Below, piece after piece: positions 38,582 through 49,329 of a DNA stretch of 64,000 bases (positions are counted from its first letter, which is position 1; every line of letters starts with the position of its first letter). This DNA is from Bin80 sp965220935. GTDB taxonomy: Bacteria > Bacteroidota > Rhodothermia > Rhodothermales > Bin80. A program made the translations under genes and the position numbers. A model generated the notes under the pieces. That model ran no database searches. It had not been told where the DNA came from and saw only the letters and a program-made list of their open reading frames with translations. Where the stretch lies: positions 1,178,001 through 1,242,000 of the forward strand of contig OZ244857.1 of NCBI GenBank assembly GCA_965220935.1, written 5' to 3'.

Positions 38582-38613
38582 AGCCCAAAATCACCAGATT
38601 TCGGGCTTTTTTT
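38582..38613 (+). terminator. Terminator-like hairpin at the left side of the IS1634/IS4-type insertion
   Basis: AGCCCAAAATC, loop, GATTTCGGGCT forms an 11-bp stem with one mismatch, followed by seven or eight T. A second perfect 10-bp hairpin (ACTGATTTTT/AAAAATCAGT) lies just upstream at 38552-38575. It may insulate the element from host transcription. Confidence 0.5.
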
Positions 38614-38716
38614 GGGGGTTTAAAATTTATTTTTTCAAAAAACCCTAATGTAGTGGACTTTTTTTCAACTTTTTTGGACTCACGCGTATAACTCCTTTTA
38701 ATTGACCCCATTTATC

Positions 38717-40429
38717 ATGTTTATTCGCGCCAAATCTCGAACCCTTAAATCAGGCAAAAAAGCCACCTGTTTCTCTTTAGCGATTACCTACCGTGTTAAC
38801 GGTCTTACAAAGCAACGAACGCTCTTAAATCTGGGGAAGCATTTCAGTATTCCCCAAGATCAATGGAGACGGCTCATGCATATGATTGAAGATGACCTAC
38901 GGGGAGTTCCACGGCTTCCAATGGAGGATCAAGTGATAGAGCGTACAGGGAAGGACCTGGTTGAAAAACTCAAGGCACAGGGGTTTGATATTCATGATCC
39001 GCGAGATGATCGAGACACAATTATTACCCATGAAATTGAGCACATTGACTCGCGAACTGTCGGAGGTGAACGTGTAGCATTGAAAGCTTACTGGGGTTTG
39101 AAAAGATCCTCAACACCCTGGAGTTTAGCCAAGATCAGATTCACTGGGCGATGGGTTTAGGCGCATGCTCAGTCCTGGCAGTGAATTGCAAACCCGATGA
39201 TGGAACGCTCAAGTATTTTAGACTTACTCAATGCCACAGACCCGAGTCTGCGATCACTTTATAATGTTGGAGACCGTCTCTTTGATCATCATGAGACCAT
39301 TATGAATGAACTTTGACCAAAGAGTTGTTGGGCTTTGGAGATACCGTGATTTTTTATGATTTGACCAATACCTATTACATGGGAAGTGAGCACGGGCCAC
39401 TGCTCAAACATGGACGCAAAAAGAGAAATGATTGCCTATTTGTGACGCTGGCACTGGTTTTAGATGGGTCTGGGTTTCCTCGCAAGGCGAAGATTTATCC
39501 TGGCAATGCCCGTGAGCCTCACACACTCAAACAAGCGATTGATCAAACGAATCTAACGGTCATTATGGATGCGGGGATCGCGACAGAGGAAAACCTGACG
39601 TACCTAAGAAATAAGGGGTTTGACTGGCTGTGCGGAGTAAAACGCCGACAGTGCCAAAGAAAAAGCCTCACAAAACGTTTCAAACGACGACAAACACAGG
39701 GGTACGCGCCTGGTCATTTGGGGTGACAGATCAAGAGCAGCGTGTATATTTGCATAGTGAAACGAAACAGTACAAGATCCTAGATAAAAAGCGCACGGAA
39801 TTTGAGAAAGCGATTGCGCATCTCAATGAGGGGCTTTCTGTGAAAGGTCGGCCGAAGAAGCTTCAGGTCATAGAAAAAAAGTGGGACGCCTGACCGAGAA
39901 ATACAAAAAGGTTGCCTACCAGTATGAGGTCAAGGTGATTGAGAAACAAGAGAATCCGACGGATCCAGATGCGTAAGCTGTCGGCCTACGATGAATGCAC
40001 AGACGCATCGGGGGGCTATGTGTTACGTACGAGCCACACCGGCTGGGATTGTGAAACCATTGCGCGCACTTATTGGCGGTTATCAGAGATTGAACAGACC
40101 TTTCGCTCAATGAAATCGGAGCTAGGGTTACGTCCCATCTATCACGGGTTGAGGCGCATCTGTTTTTGTCAATTCTTGCATTTCATATGGCGCATCTGAT
40201 TCGTAGTAAACTGCGCATTCATGGAATGCATAGTAGCTGGGGAACGCTCAAAGTCAGTCTCAATCATCAGACACGGATTACAACCGTGCTCCCACAAAAC
40301 AAGACCCACTGCATTCTTCAAGATGTAAATCTAAAACCATTCCAGCGAAAAGTGTTCAAAGCAATGGGCAAAAATGCAAAAAAAGTGAAAGCACTACGCC
40401 CGCAAAAAGAAGCGTCAGAAATGGAGTAA
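38717..40429 (+). pseudogene. IS1634/IS4-type transposase, multiply frameshifted
   Basis: The start is ATG 38717 (MFIRAKSRTLKSGKKATC). The first frame runs to 39160; a second piece carries the first catalytic Asp block (VIFYDLTNTYYMG) and KIYPGNAREPHTLKQAID with LTVIMDAGIATEENL; later pieces have KYKKVAYQYEVKV and IARTYWRLSEIEQTFRSMKS, the Y-R-E signature. At least four frame changes make it inactive. The 7-kb relics belong to a related but different member of the superfamily. Confidence 0.85.
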
Positions 40430-40658
40430 AAAGTCATATAAAATAGCGCCTTCGTTCAAAATTCCTGACATCAGGAAACAGCAAAACTGCGGAAAAAGTC
40501 CACTACAATTTGCAAACTTGCGTAAGGCAAAAGATCAGTCTTACTGGTGAAGAGATAGAGCAATTTGTTGCAGTCAAATTGCCTATCTCTCTAAAAAAAG
40601 CAGCCCAAGAGACTCTTGACTTAGCCATTCAATCTTCAGAATATGACTTTGCTGTTTT

Positions 40659-42598
40659 GTATCCATACGAAAATCCCATATCCTCAGCGCCTAAACCATA
40701 GCCCAGCTCATTGTCTGGTGCAGTAGGATGGACGGTGAATGTATCTCTGCCGTGAGATCTATGCAGCTTGGGGAAGCGCTGCATCCTGTGCTGCTTTCCA
40801 GTGTTGAGGTAGTAGTGTGTACATCTCTTCTTCGGCCATCGTGTCAATGCGCTTTAGTACATCCACTAACCACTCCTGTGGATTCACCCCATGCAAGGTG
40901 CAGGTATTGAGCAGTGAATAGAGAATCGCAGCCCGCTGCGCTGCCTCATGGGAGCCAGCAAACAAGTAGTTTTTGCGTCCTATGGCAATGGGTCGCACGC
41001 GGTTTTCTACAAGATTGGTATCAATCTCCACCTCTCCGTGATCCAAAAAGCGCGTGAGCTTCTCCCAACGAACCAGTGCATAGTACACGGCCTTCTTCCA
41101 TGACTCAGGGCCGATCGTTGCCGTTGACTCCAGAATCTCCTTGAGCTTATCAAACAGGGGGGCAGATTGACTCTGACGCTCAATCCGACGCTCCTCAAAC
41201 GAAGCCCCACGCTCGCGTAACTTTTGCTCAATCGCATAGATCTTCCTGAACAGCGTGAGAACACGCTTGACGTTCGTTTGAACAAACTCGTACTGCGAGG
41301 CCTTTACATTCTCAAACTTGCGCCGACAATGGGTCACACAATTGAAGTGCTCAATTCCATCCAAGGTGTCAAATACGTCATACACACTATAAGCATCCGT
41401 CTGCAAATTCCCCTGAAATCCATCCAAAATCTTGAGCGGACCGTCTCTGGATCGCCCCGGCTGATAATCCACAAACACCAACTTGGGCGTTGGCGCAGAG
41501 TACAGCCAGAAATAGCCAAGATGATTCTTGCCCGATGCTTTACTTTTGACCGAATCCCGCACTGGAATTCGCGTCTCATCCGCCTGAATGTATCCGCTAT
41601 TAAGCACTTCTTGCAGATGAAGATCGTACAGCGGCTTCAGATCGTTGGCCACATGTGCACAAAAATCGTTGAGTGTGGAGGTGGCTATATCCGCCCCTAA
41701 TCTTGAAAACTGCTTCCGCGTCCGATCCACTGGAAGATGATCCACATATTTATTGATCACTACTTGCGATAAGGTCTCCACCGTGGCGGTGCGCTTGCCT
41801 TTCACATTATCGGGTAACTCACCCATCAATACCCCTGCCTCTTTATTGGTTGGATCTACATACTTATTACGCACAAATTCGTAGACTACAATACGCGCAG
41901 GTTGGTAATGGAACACCCGATGAACTTCAAATCCAATCTTCTGGAGATCAGATAAATCACCCTCAGGATTGATCTCAATGACCACTGTCGGTAGACCTCT
42001 GTTACGACCTGAACGAAGACTTCTTGGCTTCTTTCGTGACTTCGTTTCCTCTTCCTCCTCGTCTTCCTAAAACTCTTCTACCACTGGAGGCTGATCGCCA
42101 AAGAGCTCCATTTGATCTGGATCTGTAAACCGCTCCCGATTCTGCCCATACAATCTGCGTAGAAGATAGTCAATCTTCTCTTGGGCATCCATGATCTCTT
42201 CCTTTGCGTTAACCAGCTCCTCTATCACTAGCATCACCAACTCCTTACCCCCTTCCCCTAATTCATACACTAGTTCCAGCACGCGCCGAGCATTCTCCTC
42301 CCCTAGAACAGCGACCAAAATGAGCCGCAATGACTCGTCAAAAACAGGCGTGCTATCTGCGTTGATCATGATACTACAAATTTAGTGATTATCTTAGAAT
42401 TAAACAAATCCTTATGCCTTTTTTAGCAAAAAAATTTATGGACCTGACGATAACCATGACTACATCAAAATACAGGCCAAAAAATTATCCAGATTTGATG
42501 CATACCCCTTCATTTATCTCCGCGCTCACACTGCAAGGAACCTGCCTCAAATTATCCAATCCAATGGATCATGTCATATGGGATTTTCGTATAGATAC
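40659..42598 (-). mobile_element. IS66-type insertion sequence (1940 bp, ISBst12-like)
   Basis: The inverted ends match almost perfectly: GTATCCATACGAAAATCCCA on the left and GTATCTATACGAAAATCCCA as the reverse complement of the right end. It is flanked by the 8-bp duplication GCTGTTTT at 40651-40658 and 42599-42606, as expected for IS66. Only a tnpC gene is present, with no tnpA or tnpB, as in the ISBst12 group. A relic of the right end is at 6528-6838. Confidence 0.92.
40759..42369 (-). pseudogene. tnpC: IS66-type TnpC transposase with one in-frame stop
   Basis: The N-terminal part (42067-42369, MINADSTPVFDESLRLIL, coiled coil, LLRRLYGQNRERF) ends at a single TAG, 42067-42069. The same frame continues through an acidic and basic linker into the IS66 core: zinc-binding and helix-turn-helix regions, catalytic Asp in SGYIQADETRIPV, second Asp in GNLQTDAYSVYD, and Glu in EIDTNLVENRVRPIAIGRKN with FAGSHEAAQRAA. 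Apart from the stop all landmarks are intact, so inactivation is recent or suppressible. Confidence 0.88.
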
Positions 42599-45133
42599 GC
42601 TGTTTTCACATATGAAGGTAAGGATGAATTCCATGAATACATTGATCGTTGGCCAGAAAATGGGTGGGCCAAAGGTGGATTAGACGATCTGGCAAACTGT
42701 ATAGAGACAGTCGCCCTGTCCGAGCGTCGGGTCGCAAAAGGAGTTCAAACCCTTGAACTGGGTGTCAGCCAAGCCGCAGGCTATCTACATGTTCATGGAC
42801 CGAAGTTTATTCCTGGCGAACTCGCAGAAGAACTCCATCAATAGGTGGGAGAGCAAACCAATAGAATGGCCATGGCTATCCTTGTTAATGCGGTAATCTT
42901 TCATATGCGCCTGGTCAGGATTTATCCCCAAATCAAATCAATTGAGCAGTGCAAGTCCGACTTTGGAAGGGTCATCAAGCAAAAATTACTTCAATGCTGG
43001 CAGACCATTCTAGACATTAATTATTGGCCGATTTTCCAGTTAGCCTGAGATATTTATAAAATCTACCCGAAAAAGACGCACAGCAAGTCATCAATATCTT
43101 GGACTTGATTGCAGCAGAGTTGGAACGCTTTGGAGCCGCGGATATCCAAGATTCTCTGGGCGTGTGTTTCAGCAGCTCATTACTGATCGAAAATTTTTGG
43201 ACCATTTTATACTTTACCCGCTTCGGCAATGCTGCTGACCGAGTTAGCCATCTCAGGTCTGAATATTGATTGGATTGATGCTGAAAAAATTACAAAAATC
43301 AAGATTGCAGATCTCGCCTGTGGGACCGGCGCTCTATTAGGTGCAACCTATCATGCATTAGCGTCTCGATATCGGAGAACGGGTGGGAATGATGGATTGC
43401 TTCATGCAAAGATGATGGAATCGGTATTGACGGGTGCAGATATCATGCCATCTGCCGTGCATCTTACCGCTTTACACTTTCTGGGATGCATCCCGACCAA
43501 GCCTATGGATACACGCGAATTATTAATATGCCTTATGGAGAAAATGGCAGATCAATAGGATCGCTTGTTCTGATGCAAAAGGATGAAACTCGATCTGTCT
43601 TTGGATCCGGGCGCAAAGCTCTGACCGATAAAGGAATTATGGCAGACGACAATGAAGGTGCCATTGTAGAAGTTCCACACGGATCTATGGATGTCGTGAT
43701 CATGAATCCTCCATTTACGCGCCCAACCAATCATGAGGCTACCGCTGTTCCAATTCCTTCGTTGGCTGGGTTCAACACCAAGGAAGATGAACAGAAGAAA
43801 ATGGCAACCCGTCTCAAAGATATTAGGAAAAACTTAACAGATCCCGCAGGGCATGGAAATGCTGGGCTTGCGTCAAATTTCATTGATTTAGCCCATATGA
43901 AACCTCGACCTGGGGGCGTATTGGTTTTGATACTGCCCGCAACGTTCATGCAAGGAAAATCATGGGAGAATGCCCGCAATTTACTGCAAAACATTATGAC
44001 GAGATCCTCGTTGTAGGAATTGCAGCCTATGGGGAAACTGAGCGCGCATTCTCCGCTGATACTGGCATGGCTGAGTTACTCATCGTGGCGACTCGGAAGA
44101 AAAAAACACATGGTCATCTGAATGATATTTTTGTAGACAATGTGTCCCTAGACCCCGAACTCAACTTGAAGCAGCAGTCACAGCTCTGATCATTGAGCGG
44201 CATTGACAAGATCAGAAGCTAGATGCAGGAAACATATTGTTAACCAAAACTCAACCCTTAGGAAACTTCTTTCAAACTAAAGATTGGGCAGGCTTCGCAG
44301 TTAAAGAGTCATCGTTGCTGATACTAATGCGCTCACTTGCTGAAGGATATCTGATGTTGCCTCAAATGGACTCTCCTGTTTCAATACCCATCTGTGAACT
44401 TGGAGTGCTTGGTCGTAGAGGCTTCTTACATCGAGATATCAATGGACTGAACATTGACGGCTCTCCACGCGGACCATTTGATCTTGAACCTACATCAAAG
44501 ATTCCCGAATACCCAATCCTGTGGGGGCATCATTCAAAAAGAGAGCAGCGGTTGATCGTTACCCCAGATCGGCAGGGAATTCCTATATCTGGGCTTCAAA
44601 AAGAAGCTGTTAAGATATGGCGCCAGGGGGCATCTCGCTTACATTTTAGCCTTGGTTTTCAGATCAATTCTCAGCCTTTGGCGGCATGTATGACAGAAGA
44701 AATCTCTTTAGGTGGGCCAGCATGGCCGAATTTTATGACCCGAAACGAATGGGAAATTCCGATTGTACTGTGGGCCAACACGACACTCGGATTAATTTCT
44801 TCTTGGTGGACTGGAACTCGCCAACAGATGGGACGGTCTATCCTAACGATTACGCTCTTACCTCGCCTACTAACGGTCAATACACAAAGTTTGAGCAATG
44901 AGCAACTTGACCTCTGCGAAAAAATGTTCAGCGATTTTCGGGGCCAACAATTTCTACCCGCAAACCAAGCCTATCAAGACGAGGTACGCATTGCGCTGGA
45001 TAAAGCAGTTCTGGTGAACCTGATAGGGCTACCAGATCATTGCCTTAACAACCTAGCCACCCTGCGTAAACAATGGTGTGCTGAACCAAGTGTTCACAGA
45101 GGTAAGTCCACCAAACCCAACGAACAGGAGTGA
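42599..45133 (+). pseudogene. Catalytic and target-recognition segment of the broken N-6 DNA methylase
   Basis: After the IS66 duplication the frame reads GWAKGGLDDLANCIETVALS, stops at TAG 42842, and continues GEQTNRMAMAILVNAVIFHM. A shift near 43190 leads to the methylase domain: IADLACGTGALLGATYHALA, GADIMPSAVHLTALHFLG, shift near 43500, VVIMNPPFTRPTNHEA, and MKPRPGGVLVLILPATFMQG. After another shift come EILVVGIAAYGETERAF and a target-recognition-like tail (44237-45133) ending GKSTKPNEQE. It is evidently decayed and without selection. Confidence 0.85.
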
Positions 45134-45190
45134 GTGCCTCAAATTAATGAAAGAATTACCGTAAAATAGTTCTTCTTGCCAACGTCGTCG

Positions 45191-47941
45191 CTATCCAGTG
45201 CTTTGCATTGCTGCAGCAATACCATTGACACTCAACAGTAAGGCATGAGATAAGCGCTCTTTATCACGCTCAGAGTCATTACGGCTACGTCGAATTAATT
45301 CAACCTGAAGGAGGTTCAGAACATCAGAGTAAGGGTTCCTTAGTTGTACTGACTTTTGGAAAACAGGAACATGTCCGTAGAGACTGTCTTCGCCAGTGAT
45401 TTCAATGATCGCCGCTTCGGCCTTTTCAAAATCCTCTAAAATTTGCTGATGGATTCGCTTTGCCGTTACGGGGTCAGAAGCCAGAGATAGATACTCTGAT
45501 GCAATGTCAAGCCTCGTTCTAGCCATCTCGCGCTGAGCACTGTTGAGAACGGCCTGAAAGAAAGGCCACTCTCTGTACATACGCTGCAAATCTGAGACAT
45601 GATTTTTCAAGACCTCATCAAATCCTCTACCTGCACCGTACCATCCAGGAATAATATACCGTGTCTGAGTCCATGCGAAAACCCAAGGGATTGCACGCAA
45701 CCCTTCAAAGTCTACCTGATGCAATGATCCGCGTGACACAGGACGGGAAGCGATGGGCAAACGGCTGATTTGCTCAATCGGAGTAGACGAGGCATACCAT
45801 GACCAAAAATCTGGATGATGAATCAACGAACGATAGGCCTTCATAGACACATCTGCAATCTGCTCCATGATCACAGCGTCTTCTTTCTCATCTGCAACAC
45901 GAAGCGGAGCAATCATCATGGCTCGTACAATCTGCTCTAAATGCCGGTGAGCGATGGCAGGGAGTGCATATCTAAATGAAATCACCTCTCCTTGCTCGGT
46001 AAATCGAATCCGCCCATTATGGATCACGCGAGGCATTGCAATGATCGCCTGCCCTGCACGACCACCTCCACGGCCAACCGTCCCACCACGGCCATGAAAA
46101 AGTCGAAGATCAATCCCAGCGTCCTTACAAATATTACCAATCCGTGCTTTTGCTTTGTGAAGGGCCCAGTTGGCCATCCAGTAGCCACCATCCTTATTAC
46201 TGTCTGAGTATCCAAGCATAATTTCCTGCATGTTATTGCGATGCTGAAGATGCATTTTATAGGCAGGATCTTCAAACATTCCTGTCAGTAAATCATCCGC
46301 AAGATCTAAGTCCTCAATGGTCTCAAACAGAGGAACTACATCAATGGGAGAGGATACGTTTCCGTGTTCAATCTTCCAGAGTCCTGTCTCTTTTGATAAT
46401 AATAATACCTCCAAGACATGGCTCACAGCATGGGTCATACTAATAATATAGCTTCCAAATGCGCTTGGCGAGCGATCAATGATCTCTTTGATGGCCGCAA
46501 AAGCGCTCAACACTTCTTTAACACCTTCGGATAACTCAGCTCCATGGGGGAGCAGAGGGCGTGGATTGTTCAACTCCCTGAGTAACAGCTTCCGCTTTTC
46601 ACTTTCTTCCATAGCTAAGTAGTTATCACACACGCCAGAAGCATGGAATAATTCACTGACCGCATTGCCATGATGCCGACTATGCTGCCGGACATCAAGT
46701 GCAACCATATGAAACCCAAATGCCTCCGCCTGCAAAATCAGATTTCCCAAGCGACCATGAGAAGTAAGATTTCCATACCCAATCTCTTCTAGGGCTGATG
46801 CTAGAACTTTTAGATCCGCAACGAAACTCTCAGAATCGTACACCTCATAATCCCCATCACGCGCCAACTCAATACGTTGCATCATATAGGTGATTTTTCG
46901 ACGAAAAGGTTCTTGGACAAATTGCCTAGCATCATGAGCCGTCAGGCTTAAAGATGCTTCATCAGATCGGATAGACTCATAAAGAACCTCTGGAATTTCA
47001 ATTAATAACTCAGAGATACTGAGATCACGGCGCAAAAGGCGAAGGTCTTCTAAGTAACGGGCAAGAGCGGTTCTGCGATGCATCGAAAATGTCTTCATGG
47101 TGACTTCGGCAGTCACATTAGGATTTCCATCGCGATCCCCGCCAATCCAAGAACGAAATTTTAGGAAGACTGGCACATCAGTTCTAACTCCATAATGACG
47201 TTCAATTGCATTTGCAACATCTCTATGAATGCGAGGAACGGTTTCCCAGATCGCATTACGCAGGTAATGCAGACCATTTTCAACCTCATCAATCACGGTC
47301 GGTTTGCTGGCACGCACTTTATCAGAGGCAACTAATAATCCGACATGATTTTGCAACTGATGAAGAAGTTCATTGCGTTCTTGCGGGGTTGGTTTATTAT
47401 TGCGCAGTTGATCAATCAGTGATGCCAAGTGTTGTTGCTTATATAAAATGGTTCGCCGACGGGCTTCTGTCGGATGCGCTGTGATCGTTGGTTGGATATC
47501 TAAACGAGATACGATATCCAGTACAGCGTTCAATTCGTATCCTGCGCGCCGTAGAATTCCAACGGCTTCGTCAATGGATTCAACCCGATCAACTTCGGGA
47601 AGCAGGCTCGCTCGCTCTCGATTGATTCGAATGATTTCCTGTTGTTCACTCTGGTTCACGAGATAAAAAAAGGTTGTGTAGGCGCGGAGGAGCCATTCTA
47701 TTTCAGTGAGACGAAGTCCCTGAATGCGCTCAACAACACTCGCTCTGACCTCAGGGTCATGTTCTTTAATAGCCTGTTTTGTCAATTGGCGTAATTCTTC
47801 AACTAAAGCAAGCATTTCTGCGCTAGCCTGCGATTGAATCACGCGGCCGAGTAAGCCACCAAGAAGATTGATTTGTTCACTCAAAGGTATAGAAATTCCA
47901 GTACCCTGCGCCTCAAAATGCAATTCTTGCCAAGAGTTCAT
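45191..47941 (-). CDS. ppc: Phosphoenolpyruvate carboxylase
   Basis: This carboxylates PEP to oxaloacetate, refilling the TCA cycle. The 916-aa length fits bacterial PEPC. Landmarks are TITAHPTEARRRT (catalytic His), SWIGGDRDGNPNVTAEVT, MLGYSDSNKDGGYWMANW, LFHGRGGTVGRGGGRAGQAI and the C-terminal LRNPYSDVLNLLQVELIRR with a final glycine (MQSTG). It is intact and a single gene, convergent with the broken methylase. ATG 47941 has an AT-rich leader without a Shine-Dalgarno. Confidence 0.95.
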   Translation of the reverse strand: MNSWQELHFEAQGTGISIPLSEQINLLGGLLGRVIQSQASAEMLALVEELRQLTKQAIKEHDPEVRASVVERIQGLRLTEIEWLLRAYTTFFYLVNQSEQQEIIRINRERASLLPEVDRVESIDEAVGILRRAGYELNAVLDIVSRLDIQPTITAHPTEARRRTILYKQQHLASLIDQLRNNKPTPQERNELLHQLQNHVGLLVASDKVRASKPTVIDEVENGLHYLRNAIWETVPRIHRDVANAIERHYGVRTDVPVFLKFRSWIGGDRDGNPNVTAEVTMKTFSMHRRTALARYLEDLRLLRRDLSISELLIEIPEVLYESIRSDEASLSLTAHDARQFVQEPFRRKITYMMQRIELARDGDYEVYDSESFVADLKVLASALEEIGYGNLTSHGRLGNLILQAEAFGFHMVALDVRQHSRHHGNAVSELFHASGVCDNYLAMEESEKRKLLLRELNNPRPLLPHGAELSEGVKEVLSAFAAIKEIIDRSPSAFGSYIISMTHAVSHVLEVLLLSKETGLWKIEHGNVSSPIDVVPLFETIEDLDLADDLLTGMFEDPAYKMHLQHRNNMQEIMLGYSDSNKDGGYWMANWALHKAKARIGNICKDAGIDLRLFHGRGGTVGRGGGRAGQAIIAMPRVIHNGRIRFTEQGEVISFRYALPAIAHRHLEQIVRAMMIAPLRVADEKEDAVIMEQIADVSMKAYRSLIHHPDFWSWYASSTPIEQISRLPIASRPVSRGSLHQVDFEGLRAIPWVFAWTQTRYIIPGWYGAGRGFDEVLKNHVSDLQRMYREWPFFQAVLNSAQREMARTRLDIASEYLSLASDPVTAKRIHQQILEDFEKAEAAIIEITGEDSLYGHVPVFQKSVQLRNPYSDVLNLLQVELIRRSRNDSERDKERLSHALLLSVNGIAAAMQSTG

Positions 47942-48113
47942 ATCAATAAAAGGATTAGATCTGTGAACATAATTAAAGAAAATTGTTATAAGTTACGATA
48001 ATTAACTGCTTCAGATACTCTGAATAACAATTATTTCGTAAATTACTTTTATATTAGTTATTGTACGACTGATTTGTACATTCTTTTCATCTAATTAAAC
48101 AATCTTATTTCTA

Positions 48114-48401
48114 ATGACAAAAGCTAAACTTATTGATTCACTTGCTCGCAAAACTGGATTGACCAAAAAAGAATCTCAAGTGGTTCTTGATGGATTCTGC
48201 GAAACAGTTTTGGAGGCATTGACACAGGGAGACAGTGTTGAGATTCGCGGCTTTGGCTCGTTCAAAGCAAACCTTAGACCTGCTCGCACTGCGCGTAACC
48301 CTGCCACTGGCGCTCCCATCCAAGTCGCTGCGCGTCGTGTGCCTTCCTTCAAAGCTGCCAAGGAATTTAAGGATCGCGTCAAGGAAAGTACGCCTAGCTA
48401 A
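48114..48401 (+). CDS. HU/IHF-family DNA-binding protein
   Basis: This is a 95-aa histone-like DNA-bending protein. Seen are MTKAKLIDSLARKTGLTKKE, the VEIRGFGSFKANLRPARTAR arm start, the NPATGAP tip with the intercalating Pro, and VPSFKAAKEFKDRV. It probably packs the nucleoid. It is monocistronic, with an AT-rich leader. It cannot be told whether it forms HU-type homodimers or IHF-like partners. Confidence 0.93.
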   Translation: MTKAKLIDSLARKTGLTKKESQVVLDGFCETVLEALTQGDSVEIRGFGSFKANLRPARTARNPATGAPIQVAARRVPSFKAAKEFKDRVKESTPS

Positions 48402-48444
48402 TTTGATCCATACTTGACGGATTCCAGTAGTCTTTTGAGATTAT

Positions 48445-48498
48445 AGATCGCAGGTGGAACCTAGTTACCAGAATGCTGTGGATGCCCGCCTGCCATCT
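48445..48498 (+). ncRNA. Conserved-looking hairpin downstream of HU, possible small RNA
   Basis: AGAT-C-GCAGGTGG pairs with CCGCCTGC-C-ATCT around an internal region with GTTACCAGAATGCTGTGGAT. The stem has 12 pairs, one G-U and one internal mismatch. The spacer between HU and the next gene holds no frame. It may be part of a 6S-like or leader RNA; I cannot identify a family. Confidence 0.35.
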
Positions 48499-48651
48499 AT
48501 TTTGATCTTGCATTTTGTGGGCAAATAACTACATACCATGTCTCTGACGACATCTATGAGGTATAGTAGGTGAAATTCCCTAAACGGATTTGTAACGATT
48601 GAGTCGGGCATACGTCAGCAAATTTTATTTATTGTTGGACTTGGGGCACTG

Positions 48652-49329
48652 TTGGTAACCTCTCTCTTTATGATTACCACAGTGAGTAAACATGTCTCTT
48701 CCCCAGAGACTTCCTTAACTCCACCGTCAACTACGGTTCCGTCTCAAGTTCCTCTATCTGGAGATCTTGCCGACCGTATTCAAGAGATAGATGATGCCAT
48801 TGAACGAGATACTAGTGACTTTACGCAGTTATTAAAGAGAGAAAAGGTATACATCCTCGCTGAGGGTAACCGGACTGATCTCGCTGCAGATCTTCAACTG
48901 CAGATTGCCGAAGAGACAGATCTTGTAGAGGATTGGAAAATGGCTGGTGATCTGTTCTATAGGGAGATGACCGATGAGGCGCAGACTTTACTTCGGAGCC
49001 AGATCGCTGATCAAGCTGTCAAGGCTTATCAAAATGTGTTAAATTTAACACCCGATAACCTTGATGTGCGCACCGACATGGCGACTGCTTATCTCAATAC
49101 TAGTTCTCCAATGTTGGGGGTCACAGAGATCAAAAAAGTCCTTGAAGCCAATCCTGACCATCTGAACGCCAATTTTAATTATGGACTGATGCTCGCTAGA
49201 ATTAATCGTAGTGACGAAGCAATTTCACAACTTGAATTGGTGCTTGCACTCGTCCCCGATTCCACATCAATACATTATCGGCGAGCGAAAGAATTGATTC
49301 TATCAATTAGACAAGAAACTGGCCTGTAA
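48652..49329 (+). CDS. Membrane-anchored tetratricopeptide-repeat protein
   Basis: The C-terminal half has at least two TPR units (AVKAYQNVLNLTPDNLDVRT, then NANFNYGLMLARINRSDEAI). The N-terminus is a membrane span: reading upstream in frame from TTG 48652 gives QQILFIVGLGALLVTSLFMI, which only makes sense if translation begins earlier. The nearest upstream in-frame candidate after the TGA at 48571 is ATT 48598, a rare start. It resembles cytochrome c biogenesis-type TPR proteins in shape. It is followed by modA with a TAATG overlap, so they are likely co-transcribed. Confidence 0.75.
   Translation: MVTSLFMITTVSKHVSSPETSLTPPSTTVPSQVPLSGDLADRIQEIDDAIERDTSDFTQLLKREKVYILAEGNRTDLAADLQLQIAEETDLVEDWKMAGDLFYREMTDEAQTLLRSQIADQAVKAYQNVLNLTPDNLDVRTDMATAYLNTSSPMLGVTEIKKVLEANPDHLNANFNYGLMLARINRSDEAISQLELVLALVPDSTSIHYRRAKELILSIRQETGL

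Larger units (their letters stand above)
38516..40508 (+). mobile_element. IS1634/IS4-type insertion with 133 bp of extra sequence at its left side
   Basis: TTTGCAAA is present at both borders (38508-38515 and 40509-40516) and removal rejoins the methylase frame (SASLQ to TCVRQK). The terminal repeat TGTAGTGGACTTTTT is at 38649 on the left and, inverted, at 40492-40506 on the right. The IS itself is therefore probably 38649-40506. The 133 bp between 38516 and 38648 would then be extra DNA of unknown origin that contains two hairpins. Confidence 0.7.
38282..45133 (+). pseudogene. Large N-6 adenine DNA methylase, broken by two IS elements and several frameshifts
   Basis: The gene starts at ATG 38282 (MPTNSERTVNVKLADCLRGK). 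After a shift it reads DEQPDIVISHVGGLTVILET, ends at 38515 against an IS4-type element, resumes at 40509 (GEEIEQFVAVKLPISLKKA), is cut at 40658 by an IS66-type element, and resumes at 42599 (VFTYEGKDEFHEYIDRWPE). The catalytic part has motif I (ADLACGTGALL) and motif IV (MNPPFTRPT). With the insertions removed it would encode about 960 aa, resembling stand-alone or type I-like N-6 methylases. Beyond the insertions there are at least four frameshifts and an in-frame TAG at 42842-42844, so it is dead. Confidence 0.85.

Noticed and set aside
22628..42844. TAG stop codon reassignment, suggested by in-frame TAGs in three broken genes
   Set aside because: TAG also ends apparently normal frames (modA, methyltransferase C-terminus), and the affected genes have other lesions.
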